Shown: piece after piece, positions 43,166-51,578 of the stretch | Numbering within the stretch: the first letter of the stretch is position 1 | Layout of the letters: the number at the start of each line of letters is the position of its first letter | DNA from: an uncultured Roseiflexaceae bacterium | GTDB taxonomy: Bacteria > Chloroflexota > Chloroflexia > Chloroflexales > Roseiflexaceae | DNA length: 64,000 nt | Assembly (NCBI GenBank): GCA_937974195.1 | Contig: CALJIC010000131.1 | Location: 16,156 to 80,155 of the forward strand | Reading direction: 5' to 3' | Position numbers and translations under genes: made by a program | The notes under the pieces: model-generated | The model's input: the letters and a program-made list of their open reading frames with translations, nothing else | Databases searched by the model: none | Told to the model about the DNA's origin: nothing

Positions 43166-44014
43166 TCAGGTATTTGGCCGGAAGCGGCGCACCAGGCGCT
43201 CGGTGTAGCTCGGCGCCGCCCGGTCGAAGTGGCCGACGGCGCGCGTCAGATAGGGGCGGCTGACTCGCCGCAGGTAGGTGGCGAGCCTCTCGGCCGCGAT
43301 GGTGCCCAGGGCCTCGCGGTAGTAGTCGAACAGATACACGTTGCCCATGGTGATCCCGGCCCGGGCGGCGCCGAGGGCGACCGCCGCCGAGACCTCGAGC
43401 AGCGACCGGCCCTCGAGGCCGGCGGCGCGCTGGAGCTGGCCGAAGAGCGCGGCGAGGCGCTCAGGGCCGGGCAGCTGGTCGGAGTGGCTGCGCAGAGCCT
43501 CCCAGGCGGCGCGCAGGTCGCGCACGTTCAGCGGGGGCACGTCGATCGCATCCGCCATGGTGCCGGAGGTCCCCTCGAGGGCGCGCAGGAGCTGCTCGAA
43601 GGACTGGATGTCGGCGTCCTCGGGGAGCGCGCCCGAGCGCTTGAGCTCGTCGACGAGCGCGTGGAGATAGATTCGCGCGCCGCCGATGATATCCGAGGCC
43701 GCCGCCAGCAGCCAGATCGGCGACCAGCCGACGGCCAGGAAGCCGGCGAGCTCGATCACGTTGCCCGCAGTCTTGCGGGCGAGCAGGTCGCGGGCCGAGA
43801 TCGTCTCGTCCGGGAAGATGCCGTGCACGTCGCCGACGATCTCGATGACCAGGCGCAGCAGGCGGGCGACAGTGGCCTGATACAGCCGGGTGCGGCGCAC
43901 GCTGGCCGGCAGCAGCACCGACGTCGATTCGTGGATGAGGCCCCCAGCGATCGCAGCCAGCGCGCGGGCGGCGCGCTCGGGCAGCGACAGCAGATAGGTC
44001 TGAGTCTCGTTCAT
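43166..44014 (-). CDS. Hypothetical protein
   Basis: Not recognised. A 282-residue mainly helical protein without signal peptide. It has a moderately hydrophobic stretch ('NVIELAGFLAVGWSPIWLLA', about 105-125) and an 'AVALGAARAGITMGNVYLFDYYREAL' segment. The C-terminus is basic ('YTERLVRRFRPN'). Codon use and uninterrupted length support a real gene. A short MITE-like element lies directly upstream (44025-44093), only 11 bases from the start codon, so the ribosome site is poor or lies within that boundary. Confidence 0.55.
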   Translation of the reverse strand: MNETQTYLLSLPERAARALAAIAGGLIHESTSVLLPASVRRTRLYQATVARLLRLVIEIVGDVHGIFPDETISARDLLARKTAGNVIELAGFLAVGWSPIWLLAAASDIIGGARIYLHALVDELKRSGALPEDADIQSFEQLLRALEGTSGTMADAIDVPPLNVRDLRAAWEALRSHSDQLPGPERLAALFGQLQRAAGLEGRSLLEVSAAVALGAARAGITMGNVYLFDYYREALGTIAAERLATYLRRVSRPYLTRAVGHFDRAAPSYTERLVRRFRPNT

Positions 44015-44024
44015 ACGCTCTCAG

Positions 44025-44093
44025 AGGGCAGAAGTTGCGCGGCGGCCTCGCCTTCCTGGAAGAAGGGCCGGCGGCGCGGCCGCGTACGTTCTG
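44025..44093. repeat. 69-bp minimal element with terminal inverted repeats
   Basis: GGCAGAAGTTGCGCGGCGGC (44025-44044) and the complement of 44074-44093 match at 16 of 20 positions. The ..GCGCGGC / ..ACGCGGC core matches the termini of the larger family, but the internal palindromes are missing. Confidence 0.6.
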
Positions 44094-44217
44094 CCAAAAG
44101 GGAGATTGGCGGCTGCGGGTGGGCTGGCTTCGCCGCCAGCGCCCACGGCCGCTGATTCTCACCGGACGTTGTGATTGTACACGACGCCCGGCTGCGTGCG
44201 TTGTGTTGCAGGGGAGC

Positions 44218-45552
44218 CTAGCCGATCAGCGGAACGAGCAGCGAGTAGCCGAGGAAGACGCCGGTGGTCTGGATCCCGGTCTTGATATAAACCTCGCCGT
44301 TGTCGGACCAGATCAGGCTGACGCCGCCGTCCTGTGAGACGACGAAGACGCACAGGTCGGGCAGGGTGGCGCAGAGGCGCATGGCGGAGCGGTGGCGCGT
44401 GCCGTGCTGCTCGGCGTCGAAGGGGCTGCGCTGGCCGCGGAAGGGGTTGCTCAGCTCGTAGACCGGCGCCTGGCGGATGCGGTCCAGCAGGATCTCGGTG
44501 CCGAAGCCCACCACGGTCAGGTCGGTGCGCAGGAGCAGCGCCCCGTCGGCGGCGGCGAGGTTGCCGATGAAGGCGCAGGTCTCGGCCAGCCGGCGCTGCG
44601 CGTCGACCAGCGAGCCGAGGCTGAACTGGCCCTGCGGCGTGGCCGCGTGGTCGTTCGCGTACTGGCGCACCATATCGCCGTACTGGTGGCGGATATTCAT
44701 GAATTCGACATAACGGCGGCGCAGGTGGGCGGGGTCGGAGCTGAGCTGATACTTGACCTTCACGAGCTCCCGCTCGCGCGACACCAGCTCGCAGGCGCTC
44801 GCGGCGAGGATCAGCGCCCCGCCGTGGCCGCTGCACTGGATGCCGTTGACGATCGCCAGGATCGTGTTGACGTAGGTCAGCCACTCGAACTGGTCCCAAT
44901 CGCGCAGGACCTCGTAGCGCGGGGGCGTGATCTGGCTGCGGAGCAGCTTCTGGCCCTCGCGGAACAGCGGGTAGGCGCCGAGCAGGTCGCCGGTCGAGAG
45001 CGGGCTTTCGATCTGGATGCGCCCGGAGCGCAGCGTGGCGACGACGTAGCTGCCCTGGAACACCGTGAGCTGGCCCGGCGCGTCGACGCGCACCAGCAGC
45101 GCCTCGGGGAGCGCGTCGTGGGAGTAGGAGAAGGCCCGGCGGGCGCGCACCCAGGAGGAGCCGAGGTTGAGCAGGCCGCGGATGACAAGCGGCTCGTCCG
45201 GGTCGGGCGAGAACTCGACCCAGATCGCCGCCGTGTCGATGTCGCAGGTGACGGCGAGGCGCCGGAGCTCCTGGACGTTGTAGGGGCGGCAGGCCGAGAA
45301 CGGCCACATCTCGACGATGCGCTCGTGGCCGTGGCGGTGGATCACCTCCGAGCGCATCGTGCAGCAGATCATGAAGCAGAGCGGCCGCCCCTCCTCCTTC
45401 TCCAGCCCGGCCAGGTAGGCGACTTCCATCAGCGTGCGCAGCTTGGCCGGGCTGGGCAGCGGCGGCCGGCTGAAGACGACGCCGTCCAGAAAGCTGTCCC
45501 AGATTCGCGTGACCTGCTCGGCGAGATCGGCTGGGAAGTGGTAGTCGGGCAT
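44218..45552 (-). CDS. Diadenylate cyclase (DAC domain) protein with unrecognised N-terminal domain
   Basis: From ATG 45552, 444 residues. The C-terminal ~130 carry the two catalytic motifs of DisA/CdaA diadenylate cyclases: 'AADGALLLRTDLTVVGFG' (DGA at about 336-338) and 'GTRHRSAMRLC' (about 384-390), then 'CVFVVSQDGGVSLIWSDNGE'. The enzyme should make c-di-AMP from two ATP. The N-terminal ~320 residues are soluble ('AYLAGLEKEEGRPLCFMICC', 'GSYVVATLRSGRIQIESPL') and not the CdaA membrane region nor the DisA DNA-binding tail. They are probably a sensor domain. It sits downstream of an MBL hydrolase on the same strand. Confidence 0.8.
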   Translation of the reverse strand: MPDYHFPADLAEQVTRIWDSFLDGVVFSRPPLPSPAKLRTLMEVAYLAGLEKEEGRPLCFMICCTMRSEVIHRHGHERIVEMWPFSACRPYNVQELRRLAVTCDIDTAAIWVEFSPDPDEPLVIRGLLNLGSSWVRARRAFSYSHDALPEALLVRVDAPGQLTVFQGSYVVATLRSGRIQIESPLSTGDLLGAYPLFREGQKLLRSQITPPRYEVLRDWDQFEWLTYVNTILAIVNGIQCSGHGGALILAASACELVSRERELVKVKYQLSSDPAHLRRRYVEFMNIRHQYGDMVRQYANDHAATPQGQFSLGSLVDAQRRLAETCAFIGNLAAADGALLLRTDLTVVGFGTEILLDRIRQAPVYELSNPFRGQRSPFDAEQHGTRHRSAMRLCATLPDLCVFVVSQDGGVSLIWSDNGEVYIKTGIQTTGVFLGYSLLVPLIG

Positions 45553-45628
45553 GGACGTGCACTTTCGGGCGGGAAACTGCCACTGCGGCGGGCGACGGCG
45601 GACGGCCCGCCGCAGTGGCCGGCGCTCA

Positions 45629-46261
45629 TCACCAGGTCGCGTTGCCGAAGAAGTCGCCGTGGTCGCGGGCGACGAACGCCTCGATCGCCGCCCGGCAGTT
45701 GCCGAGGCGGAAGGACGGGCCGTGGCCGGGGTACAGCACGCTCTCGTCCGGCCAGGTGAGCACCACATCGCGCAGGGTGCGCAGCATAGCGCGGAAGCCC
45801 TCCGTCGACCAGGTCCGGCCCGGGCCGCCCTCGAACAGCGTGTCGCCGACGATCACGCGGTGGTCCGGGGGCAGGATGAACGAGATCATATCTGCGGTGT
45901 GGCCGGGGGTGTAGCGCGCGACGAGCGTGCACTCGCCGACCTCGATCGCCTCGCCGTCGCGCAGCGGCCGGTCCACCTGCAGTTGGACGCCTTCGACGTG
46001 CGGGCCGGGGTGGGCGAGCAGCGGAACCTGGAGGCGGGCGCGCATCGCGTCGAGCGCGCCAATGTGATCGTGGTGGGTGTGGGTGAGCAGGATCGCGACG
46101 GGCGTGGTGTCGGCGAGCAGCTCCGCGAGCGTCTCAGGCTCGGCGCCGGGGTCGATCAGCACGCTGCGGCGGCTCGCCGAGCAGACCAGGACATACGTGT
46201 TCATCGGCCATGGGCCGACGGAGCGCGTGCGCAGCTCCAATGGCGTTTGTGTGTCCATCAC
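45629..46261 (-). CDS. MBL-fold metallo-hydrolase (glyoxalase II-like)
   Basis: A 210-residue metallo-beta-lactamase-fold enzyme: 'AILLTHTHHDHIGALDAM' (HxHxDH), 'ARYTPGHTADMISFI' (third His), 'VIVGDTLFEGGPGRT' (bridging Asp) and 'VLYPGHGPSFRLG' (last His). It is closest to YcbL/glyoxalase II-type thioesterases. An 'aggagg' site lies 5-8 bases before a double ATG (46261 or 46258). It is 76 bp upstream of the diadenylate cyclase gene and probably in one transcript, though no functional link is known. Confidence 0.88.
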   Translation of the reverse strand: MMDTQTPLELRTRSVGPWPMNTYVLVCSASRRSVLIDPGAEPETLAELLADTTPVAILLTHTHHDHIGALDAMRARLQVPLLAHPGPHVEGVQLQVDRPLRDGEAIEVGECTLVARYTPGHTADMISFILPPDHRVIVGDTLFEGGPGRTWSTEGFRAMLRTLRDVVLTWPDESVLYPGHGPSFRLGNCRAAIEAFVARDHGDFFGNATW

Positions 46262-46281
46262 GGCCTCCTTCGCGCTGGTGT

Positions 46282-46540
46282 GTGCTGAACATCATAGCAC
46301 GTCTGCTGGCCGCCGATGGCGATGGCTCGCCCCCGCGCCCTCTGGGGAGGTTGGTCTCCCCATCAGGGAGGCGGTCGGCAACGACCGCGTGCCTCCTGCA
46401 GCGGGGCATACGCGGAGGCTCGCCCCGCGCCGGCTGGAGGGGGATGGGGAGGCGAAGCCTCCCCAGGATTCCCGCTGCTCTGCGGCGACGAAGTCGCCGC
46501 AGAGCAGCAAAAAAAGGGGCAACGGCCGCGTGACATCTGG
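46282..46540. repeat. Composite palindromic element, copy 9
   Basis: Orientation A. Two palindrome-I-type hairpins are seen ('ggggaggttggtctcccc' near 46342 and 'ggggaggcgaagcctcccc' 46446-46464). Palindrome II follows with perfect 16-base arms (46474-46489 and 46493-46508), then an A-run and a terminal 'ggccgcgtgacat'. It lies in the 441-bp gap between divergent genes, ahead of the repair-operon promoter. Confidence 0.75.
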
Positions 46541-46591
46541 CGCCGGGGAGCGCGTGCTGGTGGCGAGAATGCTTTACAGCAAGCGCCGACC

Positions 46592-46620
46592 TTGACAACT
46601 TGTGTCACAACTGGTATAAT
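46592..46620 (+). promoter_or_regulatory. Consensus sigma70 promoter of the DNA-repair operon
   Basis: TTGACA (46592-46597), 17-base spacer, TATAAT (46615-46620): a perfect match to both hexamers. Nine-base inverted repeats AACTTGTGT (46597-46605) and ACACAAGTT (46625-46633) flank the -10 box, implying tight repression. Confidence 0.9.
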
Positions 46621-46622
46621 GC

Positions 46623-46634
46623 GAACACAAGTTC
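46623..46634 (+). promoter_or_regulatory. Candidate LexA (SOS) box
   Basis: GAACACAAGTTC matches the GAAC-N4-GTTC operator of Firmicutes/Actinobacteria-type LexA. It covers the expected transcription start (about 46627), an ideal repressor position. The genes controlled are DNA-repair genes, which supports the reading. Confidence 0.65.
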
Positions 46635-46702
46635 TAAATTGATAGGTTTTACGTCACCAGAACGCCGTACAGCAAGCACGAGTACACGAAAGAGGTGGAG
46701 CG

Positions 46703-47179
46703 ATGACGAACCGCCAGATCGCCGCGGTGCTGTTCAATATTTCCTCGATCCTCGCGCGGCAGCACGCCAACCCCTACCGCATCCGAGCCTACCGCCGGGC
46801 AGCCCGCAACCTGCTGCGGCTGCGCCACGAGGTCGCCGATCGAGTGAAGAACGGGCAGCCGCTCGGCATCCCGCGGCTGGGCAAGAGCCTGACCGAGAAG
46901 ATCCGCGCGCTGGCGGCCGAGGGCCGGCTGCCGTTCTACGAGGAGCTGTGCGGGACGCTGCCGGAGGGGCGGCTGCTGCTGGTGCCGGGGATCGGGCCGA
47001 CGACGGCCAGCAGGATTCTGAGGGACCTGGGGAAGGCGGACGACGCGACGCTGCGGCGGGCGGCCGCGCTTGGGAAGCTACAGCGGATCTGGGGCGTCGG
47101 GCCGAAGCGCGCTGCGGCCATCCTGGACGCCGTGGGGCCGGCCGAGATCGGCGTCCGGCAGGAGCGGCTGGCGATCTGA
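46703..47179 (+). CDS. Helix-hairpin-helix protein equal to a stand-alone PolX N-terminus
   Basis: A 158-residue protein. 'NPYRIRAYRRAARNLLRL' is the 8-kDa-type helical start of PolX/DNA polymerase beta. 'GIPRLGKSLTEKIRAL', 'LLLVPGIGPTTASRILRDLG' and 'LQRIWGVGPKRAAAILDAV' are three helix-hairpin-helix DNA-binding units. The polymerase and PHP parts are absent. It is the first gene behind a strong promoter with a LexA-like box and precedes an XPB-type helicase by 57 bp, so a role in DNA repair is likely. Activity is unknown. Confidence 0.8.
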   Translation: MTNRQIAAVLFNISSILARQHANPYRIRAYRRAARNLLRLRHEVADRVKNGQPLGIPRLGKSLTEKIRALAAEGRLPFYEELCGTLPEGRLLLVPGIGPTTASRILRDLGKADDATLRRAAALGKLQRIWGVGPKRAAAILDAVGPAEIGVRQERLAI

Positions 47180-47236
47180 CCGGCTGACACAGACGGGGGA
47201 CGCGGCACAGGATCGTCGCCCGTTCAGGGAGAGGGG

Positions 47237-48565
47237 ATGCTACGCCAACGGGAGCTGGAGGAGCTGCTTGTCGAGCTCGAGGAGGCCGAGGATGAGCTGC
47301 TTGATGCGGCGCTGGACGACGGACCGCCGGAGGAGCCGGGGCTGCGCGCAGACGAGTCTGAGCTGGCAGGCGGCTTTCGCGCGAAGCTGGCGTTCACGCC
47401 GCGCCCCTATCAGGAGGACGCGCTCGCGGCCTGGCAGGCCGCCGGTGGCCGTGGCGTAGTCGTGCTGCCGACCGGCGCGGGCAAGACCGTGCTGGCGCTG
47501 ATGGCGATCGCGCGGCTCGGGCTGCGGGCGCTGGTCGTGGTGCCGACGATCGAGCTGCTGTACCAGTGGCGCGACGCGGTGGTCGAGCGGCTGGGCGTTG
47601 CGCCGAGCAAGGTGGGCATCATGGGGGACGGGCGCAAAGAGCTGCGCCCGATCACCGTCGTGACGTACGCCTCGGCGGCGATGCCGAACGCGCCGATCGG
47701 CGGCTTCGGGCTGCTGATCTGCGACGAGGCGCACCACCTGCCGGCGCCGGCCTACCGGACGATCGCCGAGCGCAGCGGCGCGCCCTACCGGCTGGGCATC
47801 ACGGCCACGCCCGAGCGCAGCGACGGCGCGGCGGGCGCGCTCGACGAGCTGATCGGGCCGGTGGTGTTCCAGCGATCGCCCGCCGAGCTCTCGGCCGAGG
47901 GGCACCTGGCCAAGTTCCGCGAGAAGCGCCTGTACGTCGACCTGTCGCCGGACGAGGCGCTGCGCTACAACACGCTGATGACCGAGTGGAAGTGGTTTCT
48001 GGCGCGCAACCGGCACCAGCTGGCGCGCGGCGGGGACTTCTTCGGCGAGCTGATCCGGCGCAGCGGCAGCGACCCGGCGGCGCGGCAGGCGCTGCGGGCG
48101 CACCACCAGGCGCGCATGATCGCGCTCAACGCCGAGGCGAAGATCGGCGTGGTGGCCGAGCTGCTGGCGAAGCACCGCGCCGACAAGGTGATCGTCTTCT
48201 CGGAGTACACCGCGCTGGTGGACCGCGTCAGCCACGCGCTGGCGCTGCCGGCGATCACCTACCGCACCGCGCCGCAGGAGCGCAAGCGAATCCTGGCGGC
48301 GTTTCGTGGCGGCGCCTACTCGAAGCTGGCGGCCGGGCGAGTGCTGAACGAGGGGGTCGACGTGCCGGACGCGAACGTGGCGATCGTCGTCAGCGGCAAC
48401 AGCACGGCGCGCGAGCACATCCAGCGGCTCGGGCGCGTGATCCGCCCGAAGCGCGAGGAGGCGGTGCTGTACGAGCTCGTCACACGCTACACCAGCGAGG
48501 TCGCCGCGGCGCGCAGGCGCAGGAAGACGGCCGGCGAGCGGCGGCCGCTCGATGAGCAGACGTAG
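47237..48565 (+). CDS. XPB/Ssl2-like SF2 DNA helicase
   Basis: A 442-residue SF2 helicase. After an acidic N-terminus ('LLVELEEAEDELLDAALDD') come motif I 'VVLPTGAGKTVLAL', motif Ia 'LVVVPTIELLYQWRD', motif II 'LLICDEAHHLP', motif III 'GITATPERSDG', and in the second RecA domain 'KVIVFSEYTALVDRV', 'VLNEGVDVPDANVAIV' and motif VI 'EHIQRLGRVIRPK'. These are features of archaeal/bacterial XPB. The next gene is the XPB partner nuclease Bax1 (DUF790), as in archaea. Together they should open and incise damaged DNA. Confidence 0.9.
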   Translation: MLRQRELEELLVELEEAEDELLDAALDDGPPEEPGLRADESELAGGFRAKLAFTPRPYQEDALAAWQAAGGRGVVVLPTGAGKTVLALMAIARLGLRALVVVPTIELLYQWRDAVVERLGVAPSKVGIMGDGRKELRPITVVTYASAAMPNAPIGGFGLLICDEAHHLPAPAYRTIAERSGAPYRLGITATPERSDGAAGALDELIGPVVFQRSPAELSAEGHLAKFREKRLYVDLSPDEALRYNTLMTEWKWFLARNRHQLARGGDFFGELIRRSGSDPAARQALRAHHQARMIALNAEAKIGVVAELLAKHRADKVIVFSEYTALVDRVSHALALPAITYRTAPQERKRILAAFRGGAYSKLAAGRVLNEGVDVPDANVAIVVSGNSTAREHIQRLGRVIRPKREEAVLYELVTRYTSEVAAARRRRKTAGERRPLDEQT

Positions 48566-48597
48566 GAGGCGGGAGCTGGAGCCGCCGGCGCGCACCG

Positions 48598-48715
48598 CAT
48601 GGAGAGGTTTGGGGAGGCGAGGCCTCCCCAGCATCTTCTTTGTTTCGCCGCAGCGCGGCGAGGATCGCGGAGAGCCATAGGCCCTCCACACCGCCGGCTG
48701 CGAGGGCGGTGGAAA
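48598..48715. repeat. Composite palindromic element, copy 10, inside the repair operon
   Basis: Orientation A. Palindrome I ('ggggaggcgaggcctcccc', about 48612-48630), a short palindrome II ('cgccgcagcgcggcg') and one 43-bp-type module ('ggagagccataggccctcc'). It separates the helicase from Bax1 without interrupting either gene. Confidence 0.65.
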
Positions 48716-48730
48716 CGAGGAACGGCAGGC

Positions 48731-50386
48731 ATGGCCTTCAAACTCAGTGACTTCAAGAAGACCACGCGGCGCGGCGAGAACGGGCGCCAGCTCTACCCCT
48801 ACCAGATCAGGGACGGCCGCTACACCGCGGCGATCGGCTACGCGATCGCGTACTACGAGCGGATGCTCGGGCGGCGGCGGGGCGACTTCGAGGCCGACAC
48901 GCTGCTGGAGTTCTTCGGCGACCCGCGGCTGGCGCGCGGGCTGGTCGCCTGCCTCGGGCGCACCTATGTCTGGCGCACGCAGACCTTCGCCGAGGCGCTG
49001 GGTGAGGAGGCCGCGCAGGTGCTCAGGCGCGCGGGCGTGGAGACGCCGGCGGACCTGCGGGCGCGCTGGTACGGGCTGGCGAACGGCCGCTACGGCGGGT
49101 GCATCCTGCCCCACGAGCGCACGGAGGCGCTGGAGTTCCTGTGTGCGCGGCTGACCGACGGCGAGGCGACAGCCGACGAGGCCAGCGTGGCCGATAGCCT
49201 CCTGGCGCGCTCCGTGAGCGGGGAGGGGCCCACGGCCGAACCCCGGTCGCCGAAGATCACCCCGGCCCAGATCGAGGAAGGGCTGGCGCTGGACGCCGAG
49301 GACCGCCAGGTGCTGATGAAGATCGGGCCGACGCCGGAGCCGGAGGAGATCGTCGCGCGCTACAACTACCACTCGCTCGAGACGGCGCTGTGCCACGCCG
49401 AGCGGGTGCGGCTGCGGCTGCGCGGCCCGGTCTGGAGCATCATCAGGAGCGCGCACGCGCTGGCGCGGCGCTACCGGCTGCGCTACGAGGTCAGCGGCGC
49501 GCCGCGCTCGCTGTTCGACGAGCAGCTCGAGCTGGTGCTGCACGGCGGGCGGGACGCCCTGGGCGGCTGGACCCGCACCGGGCGGCGGCTGGTGCGGGCG
49601 CTGCTGCGGCTGCTGGCGAGCCACCCCGGCTGCCTGACGTCGGGCGAGGCACGGGTGCACCTGAAGGGGGACGCGCTGCTGCTGCGGCTCGACGAGCGGG
49701 CGCTGGAGGTGTTGGGGGTGGGCGCCGCCGCTGAGCCCGAGCCGCACGAGGCGTGGGACGCCGACGACGCCGAGGCACTGCAGAAGGCGTGGGGCCGGGC
49801 CTACATCGCCGGCCGGACGGCCGGCTGGCGGCTGCGGCGCGACCCGGAGCCGCTGGTGGGCGTCGGCACAGGCTCCGCGCCGCTGCTCATCGTGCCGGAC
49901 TTCGCGCTGATCCGCGGGCGGGAGCGGCTGGCGCTGTGTCTGGCGGGCGGGCCGTCGAGCGCCGACGCGCTGCTGCGCGATCTGGGCCGGCTGGGCCGCC
50001 GGGCGGGCGCGCTGGCGGTCGTGCCCGGCTACGTGGCCGAGCGGCTGCGCTCGTGCCAGGTGCCGGTGGCCACCTACGACGAGCAGCCGGGCGAGGCGGT
50101 GCCGCAGCTCGTGGCGGCGCTGGAGCGGGCCTACCCGCGGCGCCTGGCCGACGCGCCGACGCCGTGGCAGCAGCTGGAGCGCCTGGTGGCCGACGAGGGG
50201 TTCGTCCCCGAGGAGCGCGCGGCCGAGCTGCTGGGCTGCCCGACGCACGAGGTGGCGCGCACCATCCAGCGCTGGGGCGGCCCGGGGCTGCACGCGCTGG
50301 CCGGGGTGGGCGTGTGCGCCCCGGATCTGGTGGACGAGATCAAGGAGCTGGTGGCCGAGGGGGTGCTGGCGATGCGCGCGGCGTAG
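48731..50386 (+). CDS. Bax1-type nuclease (DUF790 family)
   Basis: ATG 48731 after 'aggcagg' gives 551 residues. The N-terminal domain 'RQLYPYQIRDGRYTAAIGYA', the 'YNYHSLETALCHAERVRLRL' block and the central 'RYEVSGAPRSLFDEQ' identify DUF790/Bax1, the XPB-associated nuclease. In the last third, 'SAPLLIVPDFALIRGRERLA' is the probable metal-binding part of the nuclease domain, followed by a helical tail. It lies downstream of the XPB-like helicase with one repeat element in between. The expected action is incision on the 3' side of XPB-opened DNA; this is known from archaeal relatives and inferred here. Confidence 0.88.
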   Translation: MAFKLSDFKKTTRRGENGRQLYPYQIRDGRYTAAIGYAIAYYERMLGRRRGDFEADTLLEFFGDPRLARGLVACLGRTYVWRTQTFAEALGEEAAQVLRRAGVETPADLRARWYGLANGRYGGCILPHERTEALEFLCARLTDGEATADEASVADSLLARSVSGEGPTAEPRSPKITPAQIEEGLALDAEDRQVLMKIGPTPEPEEIVARYNYHSLETALCHAERVRLRLRGPVWSIIRSAHALARRYRLRYEVSGAPRSLFDEQLELVLHGGRDALGGWTRTGRRLVRALLRLLASHPGCLTSGEARVHLKGDALLLRLDERALEVLGVGAAAEPEPHEAWDADDAEALQKAWGRAYIAGRTAGWRLRRDPEPLVGVGTGSAPLLIVPDFALIRGRERLALCLAGGPSSADALLRDLGRLGRRAGALAVVPGYVAERLRSCQVPVATYDEQPGEAVPQLVAALERAYPRRLADAPTPWQQLERLVADEGFVPEERAAELLGCPTHEVARTIQRWGGPGLHALAGVGVCAPDLVDEIKELVAEGVLAMRAA

Positions 50387-50407
50387 AGACGCCCCTTCGG
50401 CGCCCGA

Positions 50408-51451
50408 TCACCGGACGCTTCTGCGGCCGGCGAACAGGCCGATCAGGAAGCCCACAGCCACGGCGAGCGCGCCCGAGCGCGGTGCCGGCTGGGCCGCCAG
50501 CGCCGCCGCGGGGGCCGGTTGCTCCGGCACGCCGACCGCGCGCTCCTGCAGGCGCTCGGGGGACGGCATGCCCTGCTGGGCGCGCTGCTCGTCGGTGACC
50601 GCCACCGCATGCGGGGCCGGCTCGATGCGCGAGCCGTGGGTGCGCGCGTAGACCTGCGTGAACTCGGCGCCGAAGAACAGGATCTGCGCCGAGTAGTAGA
50701 CCCACAGCAGCACCACCACGAGCGAGGCCGCCGCCCCGTAGCTGGAGCTGAACGAGCCGTTGCCGAGGTACCAGCCGAGCGCGATGCGGCCTATCGAGAA
50801 CAGCAGCGACGTGGCCGCCGCGCCGAGCCACACGTCGCCCCAGGCGATCTCCACGTCGGGGACGAACTTAAAGATCAGCGCGAAGATCGCCGTGGTCACC
50901 GCAAAGCCCACCAGGAAGTTCACCACCAGCCACAGCCAGTCCACGCCGGGCAGCACCCCCTGGAAGTAGCCGACGACGCCGGACAGGACCGCGCTGACGA
51001 CCAGCGATACCAGCAGCAGAAACCCGGTGCCGAGCACCATCGTGAACGAGAAGAAGTTCTGCTTGATGGTGGCCATGATCCCCTGGCCGGGCTTGGGCTG
51101 CACCTCCCAGATCGTGTTCAGCGCGTCCTTGAGCTGGCCGAACAGGCCCGCCGCGCCGAACAGCAGCGTGCCGACGCCGATGATGCTGGCGATGATGCCG
51201 GAGGCGGGCTTGCTCGCGCCCACGACCATGCTCTCGATCGCCTCCGCGCCCTCGGGGCCGACCAGCCCGCCGATCTGGCCGACGATCTGGCCGCGCGCAG
51301 CCTCCTCGCCGAAGACCAGCCCGGCGATGGCGATCGCGATCACCAGCAGCGGCGCCAGCGAGAAGGCGGTGTAGTAGGCCAGCGCGGCTGCCAGGCGCGG
51401 CGCCTTATCTTCGTTCCAGTCGTTAAACGTCTGTTTCAGCAGTTCGATCAT
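50408..51451 (-). CDS. YihY/BrkB-family inner-membrane protein
   Basis: ATG 51451 ('MIELLKQTFNDWNEDKAPRL') gives 347 residues. YihY hallmarks are 'AAALAYYTAFSLAPLLVIAI', 'GAAGLFGQLKDALNTIWEVQ' and 'SSSYGAAASLVVVLLWVYYS'. About six membrane helices are followed by a Pro/Ala-rich cytosolic tail and a last hydrophobic segment ('SGALAVAVGFLIGLFAG') before 'RRSVR'. Despite old annotation as RNase BN or virulence factor BrkB, the function of the family is not settled. The gene converges with Bax1 and is divergent from the acetamidase. Confidence 0.88.
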   Translation of the reverse strand: MIELLKQTFNDWNEDKAPRLAAALAYYTAFSLAPLLVIAIAIAGLVFGEEAARGQIVGQIGGLVGPEGAEAIESMVVGASKPASGIIASIIGVGTLLFGAAGLFGQLKDALNTIWEVQPKPGQGIMATIKQNFFSFTMVLGTGFLLLVSLVVSAVLSGVVGYFQGVLPGVDWLWLVVNFLVGFAVTTAIFALIFKFVPDVEIAWGDVWLGAAATSLLFSIGRIALGWYLGNGSFSSSYGAAASLVVVLLWVYYSAQILFFGAEFTQVYARTHGSRIEPAPHAVAVTDEQRAQQGMPSPERLQERAVGVPEQPAPAAALAAQPAPRSGALAVAVGFLIGLFAGRRSVR

Positions 51452-51537
51452 CGCAGCACCTCGACGTAAAGCGGTCGGCGCAAGCACGTACGCCCTGTCG
51501 CAGAAGAAAGGCAAGAAGTCTGCCAGCGCAGTGCCGT

Positions 51538-51545
51538 GCTACAAT
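51538..51545 (+). promoter_or_regulatory. Extended -10 promoter before the acetamidase
   Basis: TG-C-TACAAT (TACAAT 51540-51545), 33 bases before the ATG; a recognisable -35 is lacking. Confidence 0.45.
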
Positions 51546-51578
51546 ACAGCACCGATTTGCGGCCCGAGGAGGCACAGA

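Noticed and set aside
46474..46515. Terminator with poly-A tail after palindrome II
   Set aside because: The A-run follows the hairpin on the plus strand; on either strand the U-run would be on the wrong side for intrinsic termination.
47240..50293. 1017-residue minus-strand reading frame across helicase and Bax1
   Set aside because: It spans two plus-strand genes and their intergenic repeat, with composition-only similarity; a GC artefact.
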